Assembly (NCBI GenBank): GCA_934590355.1
Contig: CAKTOX010000009.1
Location: 1 to 59,700 of the forward strand
Direction: 5' to 3'
Origin: an uncultured Oscillospiraceae bacterium
GTDB taxonomy: Bacteria > Bacillota > Clostridia > Oscillospirales > Oscillospiraceae
Length of the DNA: 59,700 nt
The notes below the pieces were generated by a model that was not told the origin of the DNA, ran no database searches, and saw only the letters and a list, made by a program, of their open reading frames with translations. Positions within the stretch are counted from its first letter, which is position 1. Every line of letters starts with the position of its first letter. This document shows positions 39,972-52,659 of this stretch, piece by piece. The translations under genes were made by a program, and so were the position numbers.

Positions 39972-41894
39972 TTATGCTTCGGGAGTTACTTCGGGTGCGG
40001 GATCGGGAACGATCGTGAAGGTAAAGGTCTTGGGCAGTGCGTAGAAGTCGCCGCCGCGGACGGAAACGGTAACGATGTACTTTCCGGGAGCGGTGGGCAT
40101 TTCACTCTTTGCGTAGAGCTTGCCAACACCGGTGAACCAGTAGTGGATCGCGCCCGCAGAAGAACTGTTGAGAGGTTCGCCGTTCTGGGTGAGCATGCAA
40201 AGCTGCTTCTCTCCGTTGCGAATTGCTTCTGCATCGGAAACTGTGATTTTGCCATTATCAATCACATCAGTTTTTTCCAGCTTTACATTCTTCCAGTTTT
40301 TGAGAATGATGAGCGTGCCGGTGCCGGTGCCGGTTTCGTAGTTCTTACCCACTGCGATTGCTGTTGCAGAATAGATGCCGGCATGAGCAGGAATGCCTAT
40401 TGAAATTATGGTGTTGTCGTTGATGACGGAGATATCGGTGAGCTTATCAATAGCGGTTATAATGCTCTTGATAGTTTCTACATCGTAACCAGCTAACTTC
40501 AGCAACCCCATCATAAAGTCATTATTAACCACGTCATTTATGACCTGTCTCAGTTCGCTAAGGGTCATTCCCTTTTGAAGCTTTGCCTTCAGCGTAACGC
40601 CATCTATCTTGAATGTATCAAAAAATTTCTGCTGGACATCGCTGATTGCATCAATCAGCTTTTCCTGCTTTTCGCTAAGCTTAAGGCTTACGCAAGTTTC
40701 CTTATTGACATTAAAGCCGACAAAGAAGATATAAACATCAAGCTCAGGATCATTAGGATTAAGCGTGTAGAAGGTGTCGCGGTCGATATCTTGACCGGCA
40801 TAAATCTTGCTGATGGGAGTTACGCTGACCTTAACATTGGCCTTCTCAACGTTTATGGTGCATTCTGCATCCTCGCTGGGCTTGTAATCTACGTTACCGT
40901 TGTAGCTTATGTAAATAGTCTGATTTTCACCGGCATCCAGCTTGGCGTCGGGAATTTCTTTACCATTGATTTTGACGGTGAAATCATTAACACCGGTTTC
41001 TGCGGGAAGCTTGGACTGTTCATAGTCGATAGCATTTTTTATGATAGCCTCTTTCTGAGCAGCGGCGTCCATATTGTAGGTAATGGTAGCGTTTTCTTTG
41101 AAAACGATGGTACTCTGAATGCGGTTGTCAACGAAGTTGATGCTTTTCGTCTGATTATATGCTTTGTATTCATTGTTGCCGGTCCAACTCAGACGAATGG
41201 TGAACTGACCAAGACCAAAAGGTTTGAATAGATTGGTTTTGTCATCAAGGGAAACGAAATTAGGGGTAGTATCGGTAAAATTATTGTACTCGACCGCAAT
41301 GTTATCGATGGAGATGTCGCCGGTCGCAGTAACGAGTGCTTCGCGGATGCGCTGGGCAGTTGCTTCGTAGTTAATGGAAGAGTCTTTGACGTATACAATA
41401 CCAAGCTCGGTAATCTCAGAGTTAAACTTAAACGGAGCCTCATCACGTCCGATAAAGGTGATATCGCAGGTTGCATTAACATACTTAATAGCGCTAACTT
41501 TGTATTGAAACCTGACTTTGCAAGTTTCACCATCGGTAATACTGCTGAGACTATGAAATATTAAATCATCAGAACCTTTTTTCTCAATAGACAGATTTTT
41601 GTTGTCGTAAGTGAGATCACTGGGGTTAGAGTCCGAAACATTGACGCAAGTTTCAAAAACTAACTTCTTAAGAGCGTCAGTATCTATGCTTCCGTCTTTG
41701 TAAGGAATTTTGATCTCAAATCTTTCGCCATTGAGAACGATCTTTTCGCCGGACTTTGCAGCCAATGTGCCGATTCCCGCCCTTGCAGAGTCGCCCCAGT
41801 CTGCAAACACGGCAGGGGACATGCCCGTGGCCGATGCAAGCATCAGAACAGCCAAAAGGGAAGCGAGAAAACGCTTCAGATTGTTTTTCTTCAT
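39972..41894 (-). CDS. Large secreted protein with Ig-like repeats
   Basis: A 640-residue exported protein. A signal peptide (LKRFLASLLAVLMLASATGM, cleavage near VFA-DW) precedes a series of beta-rich modules. Stretches such as FGLGQFTIRLSWTGNNEYKA, AGENQTIYISYNGNVDYKPS and PGKYIVTVSVRGGDFYALPK resemble bacterial Ig-like (MBG/Ig-3) domains. A helical, Leu/Asp-rich insert (~400-480) interrupts them. No sortase motif, SLH repeat or catalytic motif is visible, and the tail (VPDPAPEVTPEA) is short and acidic. The gene is more AT-rich than most of the window. RBS TGGAGG. Cell-surface structural or adhesive role is only a guess. Confidence 0.8.
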   Translation of the reverse strand: MKKNNLKRFLASLLAVLMLASATGMSPAVFADWGDSARAGIGTLAAKSGEKIVLNGERFEIKIPYKDGSIDTDALKKLVFETCVNVSDSNPSDLTYDNKNLSIEKKGSDDLIFHSLSSITDGETCKVRFQYKVSAIKYVNATCDITFIGRDEAPFKFNSEITELGIVYVKDSSINYEATAQRIREALVTATGDISIDNIAVEYNNFTDTTPNFVSLDDKTNLFKPFGLGQFTIRLSWTGNNEYKAYNQTKSINFVDNRIQSTIVFKENATITYNMDAAAQKEAIIKNAIDYEQSKLPAETGVNDFTVKINGKEIPDAKLDAGENQTIYISYNGNVDYKPSEDAECTINVEKANVKVSVTPISKIYAGQDIDRDTFYTLNPNDPELDVYIFFVGFNVNKETCVSLKLSEKQEKLIDAISDVQQKFFDTFKIDGVTLKAKLQKGMTLSELRQVINDVVNNDFMMGLLKLAGYDVETIKSIITAIDKLTDISVINDNTIISIGIPAHAGIYSATAIAVGKNYETGTGTGTLIILKNWKNVKLEKTDVIDNGKITVSDAEAIRNGEKQLCMLTQNGEPLNSSSAGAIHYWFTGVGKLYAKSEMPTAPGKYIVTVSVRGGDFYALPKTFTFTIVPDPAPEVTPEA

Positions 41895-42122
41895 GCTATA
41901 CCTCCATATAATATAAAGATAGTATAAATTTTCGCCGCCAAATCATGAACAAATTATGACCGTGCGCAGCTTATCGCGTATAATAATAGCAAATTGTTAA
42001 CAAAAAAGCAATTGAATTATTGGGATTTTTTAAGATTTGTACATGATGAACTGACATGACATGTGAAAATGAGCAATATGCCGAAAAAATTACGAAATTT
42101 CTTCTAAACGACAAAAAAGAGC

Positions 42123-42151
42123 TTGATTTATACGCAAATCGGATATATAAT
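42123..42151 (+). promoter_or_regulatory. Upstream promoter-like sequence
   Basis: TTGATT (42123-42128), 17 bp, TATAAT (42146-42151). It would give a leader ~120 bases longer than the promoter at 42244. Confidence 0.6.
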
Positions 42152-42243
42152 GCAACACAAAATTTTGGAAGGCATGGATTAGGTGTATAGCGTTAAACAC
42201 CAAGTTCAAGGCTGAACACCGTGTCAGGCTCGGCAGACGCGCC

Positions 42244-42272
42244 TTGACAAGCGCCGTGTCTCGTGATAAAAT
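42244..42272 (+). promoter_or_regulatory. Promoter of the riboswitch-controlled antiporter
   Basis: TTGACA (42244-42249), 17 bp, TAAAAT (42267-42272). The transcript would start near 42279, just before the aptamer. Confidence 0.85.
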
Positions 42273-42280
42273 GCTTCGTC

Positions 42281-42407
42281 GTTAAAAGGGAGTAATTATA
42301 AAGCGTGGTCAACACACCCCCGGTGCGAAAGCCGGTGGCCACGCGCCTGTTTTTGTAGGTAATGAGACTTTTAGCACGACTGTCGGCCGTGCGGAGGTCT
42401 CTTTTTT
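42281..42407 (+). promoter_or_regulatory. yybP-ykoY (manganese) riboswitch with terminator
   Basis: The family signature is present in order: AAAGGGAGTA, GTCAACA, and GGTAATGAGAC followed by TTTT. P1 forms between GTTAAAAG (42281-42288) and CTTTTAGC (42368-42375) with one T-G pair. An alternative hairpin pairs GAGACTTTT (42364-42372) with GGAGGTCTC (42393-42401), contains an inner GCACG/CGTGC stem and ends in TTTTTT. The two structures exclude each other, so ligand binding should favour P1 and read-through: an ON switch. This family senses Mn2+ in known cases. Confidence 0.88.
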
Positions 42408-42442
42408 GTTATTACTTTAATGAAGATAAGGGGTCGGCTTTT

Positions 42443-43429
42443 ATGGGTCTTGATTTCACCGGAAACACGCTTTTTCTCGTCATAGTTTTATTCGCTGTCG
42501 GACTTATATGCATTATCAAGGGCGGCGACCTTTTTGTTGATGCCGCGACATGGATAGCGGAAGCCTCGGGTATTCCCAAGTTCATCATCGGCGCTACCGT
42601 CGTGAGCTTCGCTACGACCATGCCGGAGATGCTCGTCTCCGTCTTTTCCGCGTTCGAGGGCAATGCCGACATCGCGGTGGGCAATGCGGTAGGCTCTGTC
42701 ACGGCGAACACGGGACTCATAATGTGCCTTTCGCTCGTGTGTATGTCGTGCGCCATGACCAGACGGCAGTTCGCGGTCAAGGCCTGCCTGCTCGTAGGAG
42801 CTATTGCGATGCTGTTTGCGTTCACGCGCGACAGCTCACTTTCCGTCGTTGAGAGCATCGTCATCATGCTCATTTTTGTCGGCTTCATGACTGAGAGCAT
42901 CATTGCCGCAAAGCATGAGCAGGGAAGCGAGGGCGATGTGTCCGAGCGCCCCGAGGTCAGCGGCAGAACGGTCGTCACTAACGTCGGCAAGTTCGTTTTC
43001 GGCGCGGCTGCGATAGTCATCGGCGCGCAGCTTCTCATTGATAACGGCTCCGAGCTTGCAGAGCTCATCGGCGTTCCCGACTCCGTAATCGCGGCGACCA
43101 TGATCGCGATCGGCACCTCGCTGCCCGAGCTCGTCACGACGATAACCGCCATAAGAAAAAAGCAGTCCTCGCTGTCGGTCGGCAATATCATCGGCGCGAA
43201 CATCATGGATCTGACGCTCATCATGCCGCTTTGCGCCCTGCTTCAGGGCAAGCCCATGGCGGTCGAGGCGCAGGGGATGGTGCTCGATATCCCCGCCTGC
43301 CTCGTCATAACCTGCGCCGCCATGATACCGGCGCTCGCCTGCGGCAGATTTAAAAAGTGGATAGGCCGGCTCATAGGCGCGCTGTACATTGCGTATCTTG
43401 CCGTCATGTTCATTTACTTCGGCGCATAA
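42443..43429 (+). CDS. CaCA-family cation antiporter, probable manganese/calcium exporter
   Basis: A 328-residue Ca2+/cation antiporter (YrbG-like) with about ten helices in two inverted halves. The two alpha repeats are SFATTMPEMLVSVFSA with VGNAVGSVTANTGLI, and AIGTSLPELVTTITAI with VGNIIGANIMDLTLI. The start at 42443 follows AAGGGG; the frame extends upstream into the riboswitch, which is not coding. Family members exchange Na+ or H+ for Ca2+ or other divalent ions. Because a manganese-type riboswitch controls it, I infer that it exports Mn2+ (perhaps also Ca2+). Single-gene unit with its own terminator. Confidence 0.9.
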   Translation: MGLDFTGNTLFLVIVLFAVGLICIIKGGDLFVDAATWIAEASGIPKFIIGATVVSFATTMPEMLVSVFSAFEGNADIAVGNAVGSVTANTGLIMCLSLVCMSCAMTRRQFAVKACLLVGAIAMLFAFTRDSSLSVVESIVIMLIFVGFMTESIIAAKHEQGSEGDVSERPEVSGRTVVTNVGKFVFGAAAIVIGAQLLIDNGSELAELIGVPDSVIAATMIAIGTSLPELVTTITAIRKKQSSLSVGNIIGANIMDLTLIMPLCALLQGKPMAVEAQGMVLDIPACLVITCAAMIPALACGRFKKWIGRLIGALYIAYLAVMFIYFGA

Positions 43430-43436
43430 AATAATG

Positions 43437-43467
43437 ACCCGACTCATCAAAGCACGATGAGCCGGGT
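43437..43467 (+). terminator. Terminator of the antiporter gene
   Basis: ACCCGACTCATC with GATGAGCCGGGT (one mismatch), then TTTC. Confidence 0.7.
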
Positions 43468-43491
43468 TTCTCTATGCCTGATATAAAAACT

Positions 43492-43526
43492 AAAAAAACG
43501 ACCCATCTTTTCGGATGAGTCGTTTT
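43492..43526 (-). terminator. Terminator of tRNA-Leu
   Basis: Minus strand: AAAACGACTCATC, loop CGAAAA, GATGGGTCGTTTT, then TTT. Confidence 0.88.
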
Positions 43527-43529
43527 CAG

Positions 43530-43614
43530 TGGTGCGAGAGAGGAGACTTGAACTCCCACGTCGGTTGACACACGCCCCTCAAACGTGCCTGTCTACCTGT
43601 TCCAGCACTCTCGC
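43530..43614 (-). tRNA. tRNA-Leu (GAG)
   Basis: A type II tRNA of 85 bases with a long variable arm. On the minus strand the acceptor is GCGAGAG/CTCTCGC, the anticodon stem CACGT/GCGTG with loop TTGAGGG (anticodon GAG), the T-loop TTCAAGT, and CCA is encoded. Confidence 0.93.
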
Positions 43615-43640
43615 ATTTCCTTTTGTCAAAGGCAAGAGTT

Positions 43641-43668
43641 ATTATAGCAGAGAAAACGAGAATGTCAA
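43641..43668 (-). promoter_or_regulatory. Promoter of tRNA-Leu
   Basis: Minus strand: TTGACA (43668-43663), 16 bp, TATAAT (43646-43641). The -35 box contains the TGA stop codon of the glycosyltransferase gene. Confidence 0.88.
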
Positions 43669-44882
43669 GAAGTAATTTTAAAAAATCTGTTTTTGCGAAT
43701 ATTGACAGCCGTGTAGATTATGCAAAGCACCAGCGCGAAGAGCATAAATTCGCCTCCGATGCGAGGGTGAACGAGATAGCGCCGCGCAAAATATGCATAG
43801 TAGCAGTGCAGCGACGCAAGCTCTGCAAGCACAGCCGCCGCCGTAAATCTCAGGTCGGAGCACGCGAGCACGACCATGAGCATCCCCGCGGCGTAAAAAT
43901 ACCTGTCATGCATATGCGGCAGCAGATAGGGGATACCGACGGCGAGAATGAGCGTCAGGCCGAATATCGCGCGATCGTTGAGCCTGTCGCGGTAAAATAT
44001 CGCCGCTGCATATACGATGACGACGAGGATAAACGCCGCAATTACGAGAAGCCTTGCGCTCAGCGCCGTGTCGCCGCTCCATGTGAACATGGAAGTCAGC
44101 GACGGGGCGTTATAATTCATCGCATCGCCCACTGTGCCCGCCTGCGAGACGTAAAGCGTCAGAGTATCCCACAGCGGCTTTCCCGCAAGCACCGCCGGCA
44201 GCATGAAAACTATATACGCGGCGGGGAAGACGAGCACGTCGCGCCATCTGATCCTTTTTTCGACGAGCAGCACGAAAAACGCGGGCATCACAAACACAGC
44301 CTGTAACTTAAATGCCAGAGATGCCGCGAGCGATACCATCGACAGCGCACCGCGACCGCGCAGCCCAAGATATAAAGCGAGGACCGCGAAGAAGGTGTAT
44401 ATGCTGTCGCACTGTGCCCAGTATGCTCCGTTTGCGGTGACGGTCGGCAGATACATGACCGCAAGAAACACCGCCAGCAGTCGGGGCTTGGACTGCGTAA
44501 ACACGGACAGCAGCTTCACGCAGCTCCACGCCAAAAGCACGTCAAACAGCACCGACAGCGTCTTTATGAGATAAAGCTCCGAAATATCGAAGTATGAAAA
44601 CAGGGCGAGGAAATACATATAAGGAGGATTATAATTCCCCGGAAAAGTGCCGAGCGCGGCAAACCCGCCGTTATCGCGGAAATACTGAGTCCACCGCGCA
44701 AGAAACGTTATGTAGTCATCACTCTGCGCAGGAAAGCAAATTCCCCTTATGACAAGCGCGGCGGCAGTCATCACGAGAGCGCACACCAAAAGATGCCTCT
44801 CCGACAAAAGCCCCTCGCGCCACAGCAGTACCATGCCGAGCGCGAATATGATAATAAGTGCAGCAGCGGTAAAAGGCTCCAT
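43665..44882 (-). CDS. GT-C-type membrane glycosyltransferase (putative)
   Basis: A 405-residue integral membrane protein with about ten to twelve helices. The first external loop has SDDYITFLARWTQYFRDNGG and the next NYNPPYMYFLAL, matching the acidic first-loop motif of lipid-linked GT-C mannosyl/dolichyl-phosphate-type transferases. GAYWAQCDSIYTFFAVLALY and LLPHMHDRYFYAAGMLM are further conserved-looking loops of that group. It probably transfers a sugar from a polyprenyl-phosphate donor to a wall glycan or protein outside the membrane; the acceptor is unknown. RBS CGGAGGG. No neighbouring glycan genes were seen. Confidence 0.78.
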   Translation of the reverse strand: MEPFTAAALIIIFALGMVLLWREGLLSERHLLVCALVMTAAALVIRGICFPAQSDDYITFLARWTQYFRDNGGFAALGTFPGNYNPPYMYFLALFSYFDISELYLIKTLSVLFDVLLAWSCVKLLSVFTQSKPRLLAVFLAVMYLPTVTANGAYWAQCDSIYTFFAVLALYLGLRGRGALSMVSLAASLAFKLQAVFVMPAFFVLLVEKRIRWRDVLVFPAAYIVFMLPAVLAGKPLWDTLTLYVSQAGTVGDAMNYNAPSLTSMFTWSGDTALSARLLVIAAFILVVIVYAAAIFYRDRLNDRAIFGLTLILAVGIPYLLPHMHDRYFYAAGMLMVVLACSDLRFTAAAVLAELASLHCYYAYFARRYLVHPRIGGEFMLFALVLCIIYTAVNIRKNRFFKITS

Positions 44883-44970
44883 AAAACCCTCCGTTTCCGG
44901 TCAAAAATAACAAAAAAGCGGCTGCCGATTATAGCAGTCGCTGAAAAATTCATTTTTCACAAAATATTTC

Positions 44971-45000
44971 TTGACATAGCTATATATACAATGATAGAAT
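44971..45000 (+). promoter_or_regulatory. Promoter of rpoBC
   Basis: TTGACA (44971-44976), 18 bp, TAGAAT (44995-45000). It leaves a leader of about 145 bases before rpoB, with no obvious L10-type site. Confidence 0.75.
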
Positions 45001-45150
45001 AACTTGCTATGTTATCTTGTGGAGTAACGGCTGGTACCCCAGTCTTTACACTCACAATATACCATCAACAAAACGTAAATACAACACCGTGGTGAATGAA
45101 AGTTCCAACTCACCCGGGCGTTCTAAATTACGATTAAGGAGTGTGCGCGA

Positions 45151-48100
45151 ATGCCAAAAGATGTTCTCTACGGCAAAACTCTCAGAAAGAGCTTTGCACG
45201 GTATGAAGAGATCCAGGACATGCCCAACCTGCTGGAGATCCAAAAGAAGAGCTACAAGTGGTTCCTCGAGACCGGTCTGCGCGAGGTGTTCAGGGATACC
45301 GACGCCGTCACGGACTATTCCGGAAAGCTCGAGCTGAGCTTTGTGGACTATTCCATGGACGAAAAGCCCAAGTACACCGAGGAAGAGTGCAAGGCACGCG
45401 ATGCAACGTATGCCGCGCCTTTGAAGGTCAGCGTGCGCCTGCGCAACCTTGAGACCGAGGAGATCAAGGAGCAGGAGATATTCATGGGCGACTTCCCGCT
45501 CATGACCGCCGGCGGTACGTTTATAATCAACGGCGCCGAGCGTGTTATCGTTTCCCAGATCGTCCGCAGCCCCGGTGTGTACTATGATAAGACCACCGAC
45601 CGCAGCATGACGAGCCTTTACGCAGCCACCGTTATCCCGTATCACGGCGCATGGCTTGAGTATGAGACCGATGCAAACGACACCTTCTATGTCCGCATCG
45701 ACAAAAACCGCAAGCTGCCGATAACATGGTTCCTCAAGGCAATGGGCAAGTATGACGAGGCAAGGCCCGAGACCTGGCTTTCCTGCACTCCCGACCCCAT
45801 CATGGGCGCCACCACCAACGAGCGCCTCAAGGAGATATTCGGCGATGACGAGCGTATAAACGTCACCATCGACAAGGACACGACCACCGGCCGTGACGAG
45901 TGCCTGATGGAGATCTACCGCAAGCTGCGCCCGGGCGATCCCCCGACGGTCGAAAGCGCCGAGACCCTGCTCGAGAGCCTGTTCTTTGACCGCCGCCGCT
46001 ATGACATCTCCAACGTCGGCCGCTATAAGTTCAATAAGAAGCTGGCTCTGCGCGGCAGGATCAACGGCTTCAAGCTCGCAATGCCCGTTGCAGACCCCGC
46101 CACCGGCGAGATCCTTGCCGACGAGGGCGAGATAGTCTCCCGCGAGCTGGCGGATAAGATCGACGCCGCCGGCGTTATCGAGGTCAGCCTCGACGTTGAC
46201 GGCAAGCTCGTCAAGGTTTTCTCCAACGGCATGGTTCCCCTCCGGAGCATGGTCGACATCGACCCCGAGGAGCTGGGCATCAAGGAGAAGGTGCGCGCCA
46301 TCGTTCTCAAGAGCCTCATGGAGCAGTATTCCGGCGACGCTCTCAAGGAAGCTATCCTTGAGAATATTGACGTTCTCATTCCCAAGCACATAGTAGTTGA
46401 CGATATGTTCGCATCCGTCAACTACCTCAACTGCCTTGCTTACGGCATCGGCGATAAGGACGACATCGACCACCTCGGCAACCGCCGCGTTCGCTGCGTC
46501 GGCGAGCTGCTTCAGAATCAGTTCCGCATCGGCTTCAGCCGTATGGAGCGCGTCATCCGCGAGCGCATGACCCTGCAGGATCTCGACATCGTCACTCCGC
46601 AGAGCCTCATAAACATCCGCCCCGTAACGGCAGCAATAAAGGAGTTCTTCGGCTCCAGCCCGCTTTCTCAGTTCATGGATCAGACCAACCCCCTGTCCGA
46701 GCTTACTCATAAGCGCCGTATGTCGGCACTCGGCCCCGGCGGTCTGAGCCGCGAGAGAGCATCGTTTGACGTCCGTGACGTTCACTACAGCCACTATGGC
46801 CGTCTCTGCCCGATAGAGACTCCCGAAGGCCCGAACATCGGCCTTATCTCCTATCTCGCTTCCTACGCAAGAGCCAATGAGTACGGCTTCCTCGTGGCGC
46901 CGTTCCAGAAGGTCGAGAAGGGCACCTGCCGCGTCACCGATCAGGTGGATTACCTGACCGCCGACATGGAGGATAACTACATCGTCGCTCCCGCAACCGA
47001 GCCGCGCGACGAAAACGGCTGCCTCATCAATAAGCGTATCACCTGCCGCCACCGCGACGAGATCGTCGAGGTCGACAGAGAGAGAGTCGATTACATCGAC
47101 ATAAGCCCCCGCATGATGGTCTCCATTGCAACCGCAATGATCCCGTTCCTCGAGAACGACGACGCTAACCGTGCTCTGATGGGCGCGAACATGCAGCGTC
47201 AGGCGGTTCCCCTTATGGTCACCCAGGAGCCTATCGTTGCGACCGGCATAGAGCACAAGTGCGCCGTTGACTCCGGCGTTGTCGTTGTCGCAGAGGGCGA
47301 CGGCGAGGTCGTCCGCTCCGATGCACAGAACATCGCCATCAAGTATGACAGCGGCGAGGTCAAGAACTACAAGCTCATTAAGTTTGCCCGCTCCAACCAG
47401 GGCACCTGCGTCAACCAGAGACCAATCGTGTCTCTCGGCGAGCGCGTTCACGAGGGCGACGTCATTGCAGACGGCCCGAGCACCAAGAACGGCGAGATCT
47501 CCCTCGGCAAGAACATTCTTGTCGGCTTTATGACCTGGGAAGGCTACAACTACGAGGACGCTATCCTGCTTAACGAGCGCCTTGTCATGGAGGACGTTTT
47601 CACCTCCCTGCACGTTGAGGAATACGAGTGCGACGCTCGTGACACCAAGCTCGGACCCGAGGAGATCACCCGCGATATCCCCGGCGTAGGCGACGATGCG
47701 CTCAAGTATCTTGACGAGCGCGGCATCATCACTGTCGGCGCCGAGGTCCGTGCAGGCGATATTCTCGTCGGCAAGGTCACCCCGAAGGGCGAGACCGACC
47801 TCACCGCAGAAGAAAGACTGCTTCGCGCCATCTTCGGCGAGAAGGCAAGAGAGGTGCGCGACACCTCGCTCAAGGTCCCACACGGCGAGAGCGGCATCAT
47901 CGTTGACGTCAAGGTATTCACCCGCGAAAACGGCGACGAGATGAGCCCCGGCGTAAATCAGGTCGTCCGCGTCTACATCGCCCAGAAGCGCAAGATCTCC
48001 GTCGGCGATAAGATGGCAGGCCGCCACGGCAACAAGGGCGTCGTTTCCCGCATCCTCCCGCGTGAGGATATGCCGTACCTGCCCGACGGCACCCCGCTGG

Positions 48101-48873
48101 ACATCGTTCTGAACCCGCTGGGCGTTCCTTCCCGAATGAACATCGGTCAGGTACTCGAGGTCCACCTCGGCTACGCTGCTCAGGCACTCGGCTGGAAGGT
48201 CGCAACGCCTATCTTTAACGGCGCAAACGAGGCCACCATCCGCGAGACTCTGCGTCAGGCGGGTCTGCGCGAGGACGGCAAGAGCGTTCTGTACGACGGT
48301 CGTACAGGCGAAAAATTTGATAATGACGTCACCGTTGGCTGGGTCTACTTCCTTAAGCTCCACCATCTGGTCGATGATAAGATCCACGCCCGTAGCACCG
48401 GCCCCTACAGCCTTGTTACTCAGCAGCCTCTCGGCGGCAAGGCGCAGTTCGGCGGTCAGCGCTTCGGCGAAATGGAGGTTTGGGCGCTGGAGGCATACGG
48501 CGCGGCATACACTCTGCAGGAGATACTCACCGTCAAGTCCGACGACGTTACCGGCCGTGTCCGCACCTACGAGAGCATCGTCAAGGGAAACAACATCCCG
48601 CAGCCCGGCGTGCCCGAGTCGTTCAAGGTCCTTGTCAAGGAGCTTCAGTCGCTGTGTCTTGATATCCGCGTTCTGGATAAGGACGGACAGGAGATCGAGC
48701 TCAAGGACGACGATGAGGACGAGTTCATCCCGAAGATGAAGGACGAGATGTACGACGCGGTCTCCGGCGACGAGGAGATCGAAGCGGAGGGATACACCAT
48801 TGAGGACATCCCAGAGTCCGACGATGACGATTTCGGATTTTTGTCCGATGATTACAGCGAGGAGGATGAATAA
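45151..48873 (+). CDS. rpoB: RNA polymerase subunit beta
   Basis: The full 1240-residue beta subunit. The start follows AAGGAG (MPKDVLYGKTLRKSFARYEE). The rifampicin-binding cluster reads GSSPLSQFMDQTNPLSELTH, then KRRMSALGPGG, with the usual sensitive residues at the positions equivalent to E. coli D516, H526 and S531. The active-site region KMAGRHGNKGVVS and the beta-flap are intact. The C-terminus has an acidic extension of about 60 residues (EIELKDDDEDEF to SDDYSEEDE), as in many Firmicutes. Two bases separate it from rpoC. The usual rplJ-rplL pair is not directly upstream. Confidence 0.98.
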   Translation: MPKDVLYGKTLRKSFARYEEIQDMPNLLEIQKKSYKWFLETGLREVFRDTDAVTDYSGKLELSFVDYSMDEKPKYTEEECKARDATYAAPLKVSVRLRNLETEEIKEQEIFMGDFPLMTAGGTFIINGAERVIVSQIVRSPGVYYDKTTDRSMTSLYAATVIPYHGAWLEYETDANDTFYVRIDKNRKLPITWFLKAMGKYDEARPETWLSCTPDPIMGATTNERLKEIFGDDERINVTIDKDTTTGRDECLMEIYRKLRPGDPPTVESAETLLESLFFDRRRYDISNVGRYKFNKKLALRGRINGFKLAMPVADPATGEILADEGEIVSRELADKIDAAGVIEVSLDVDGKLVKVFSNGMVPLRSMVDIDPEELGIKEKVRAIVLKSLMEQYSGDALKEAILENIDVLIPKHIVVDDMFASVNYLNCLAYGIGDKDDIDHLGNRRVRCVGELLQNQFRIGFSRMERVIRERMTLQDLDIVTPQSLINIRPVTAAIKEFFGSSPLSQFMDQTNPLSELTHKRRMSALGPGGLSRERASFDVRDVHYSHYGRLCPIETPEGPNIGLISYLASYARANEYGFLVAPFQKVEKGTCRVTDQVDYLTADMEDNYIVAPATEPRDENGCLINKRITCRHRDEIVEVDRERVDYIDISPRMMVSIATAMIPFLENDDANRALMGANMQRQAVPLMVTQEPIVATGIEHKCAVDSGVVVVAEGDGEVVRSDAQNIAIKYDSGEVKNYKLIKFARSNQGTCVNQRPIVSLGERVHEGDVIADGPSTKNGEISLGKNILVGFMTWEGYNYEDAILLNERLVMEDVFTSLHVEEYECDARDTKLGPEEITRDIPGVGDDALKYLDERGIITVGAEVRAGDILVGKVTPKGETDLTAEERLLRAIFGEKAREVRDTSLKVPHGESGIIVDVKVFTRENGDEMSPGVNQVVRVYIAQKRKISVGDKMAGRHGNKGVVSRILPREDMPYLPDGTPLDIVLNPLGVPSRMNIGQVLEVHLGYAAQALGWKVATPIFNGANEATIRETLRQAGLREDGKSVLYDGRTGEKFDNDVTVGWVYFLKLHHLVDDKIHARSTGPYSLVTQQPLGGKAQFGGQRFGEMEVWALEAYGAAYTLQEILTVKSDDVTGRVRTYESIVKGNNIPQPGVPESFKVLVKELQSLCLDIRVLDKDGQEIELKDDDEDEFIPKMKDEMYDAVSGDEEIEAEGYTIEDIPESDDDDFGFLSDDYSEEDE

Positions 48874-48875
48874 TA

Positions 48876-52616
<3,741 letters not shown>

Positions 52617-52630
52617 GCTAATAGAATTTC

Positions 52631-52659
52631 AAAGAAGCCGTCCAAAGGACGGCTTCTTT
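52631..52659 (+). terminator. rpoC terminator, left inverted repeat
   Basis: AAAGAAGCCGTCC, loop AAA, GGACGGCTTCTTT. Its 27-base core at 52632-52658 recurs in exact inverted form at 52956-52982. Confidence 0.92.

Larger units (their letters stand above)
41895..42442. other. AT-rich intergenic region with promoters and riboswitch leader
   Basis: No protein gene was recognised between the divergent secreted-protein and antiporter genes. It holds two promoter-like sequences (42123-42151 and 42244-42272) and a yybP-ykoY riboswitch with terminator. Between the two promoters are small inverted repeats (GTTCA-AGGC-TGAAC at about 42203) and a three-codon frame, ATG GAT TAG, after GGAAGG; whether these matter is unknown. 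Confidence 0.7.

Noticed and set aside
42362..42442. Upstream ATG at 42362 as start of the antiporter
   Set aside because: It lies inside the riboswitch and terminator, and would add 27 residues with no membrane-protein character; ATG 42443 has a ribosome site.
46620..46780. Possible rifampicin-resistance changes in rpoB and streptomycin-resistance changes in rpsL
   Set aside because: The key positions are the usual sensitive residues (FMDQ, THKRR, SALGP in RpoB; TPKKPNS and VKDLPG in S12).
45052..48387. 1111-residue minus-strand frame across rpoB, and similar frames over rpoC (48936-52451) and fusA (57364-59367)
   Set aside because: Codon bias of highly expressed GC-rich genes removes stops on the opposite strand; none has a ribosome site or family motif.
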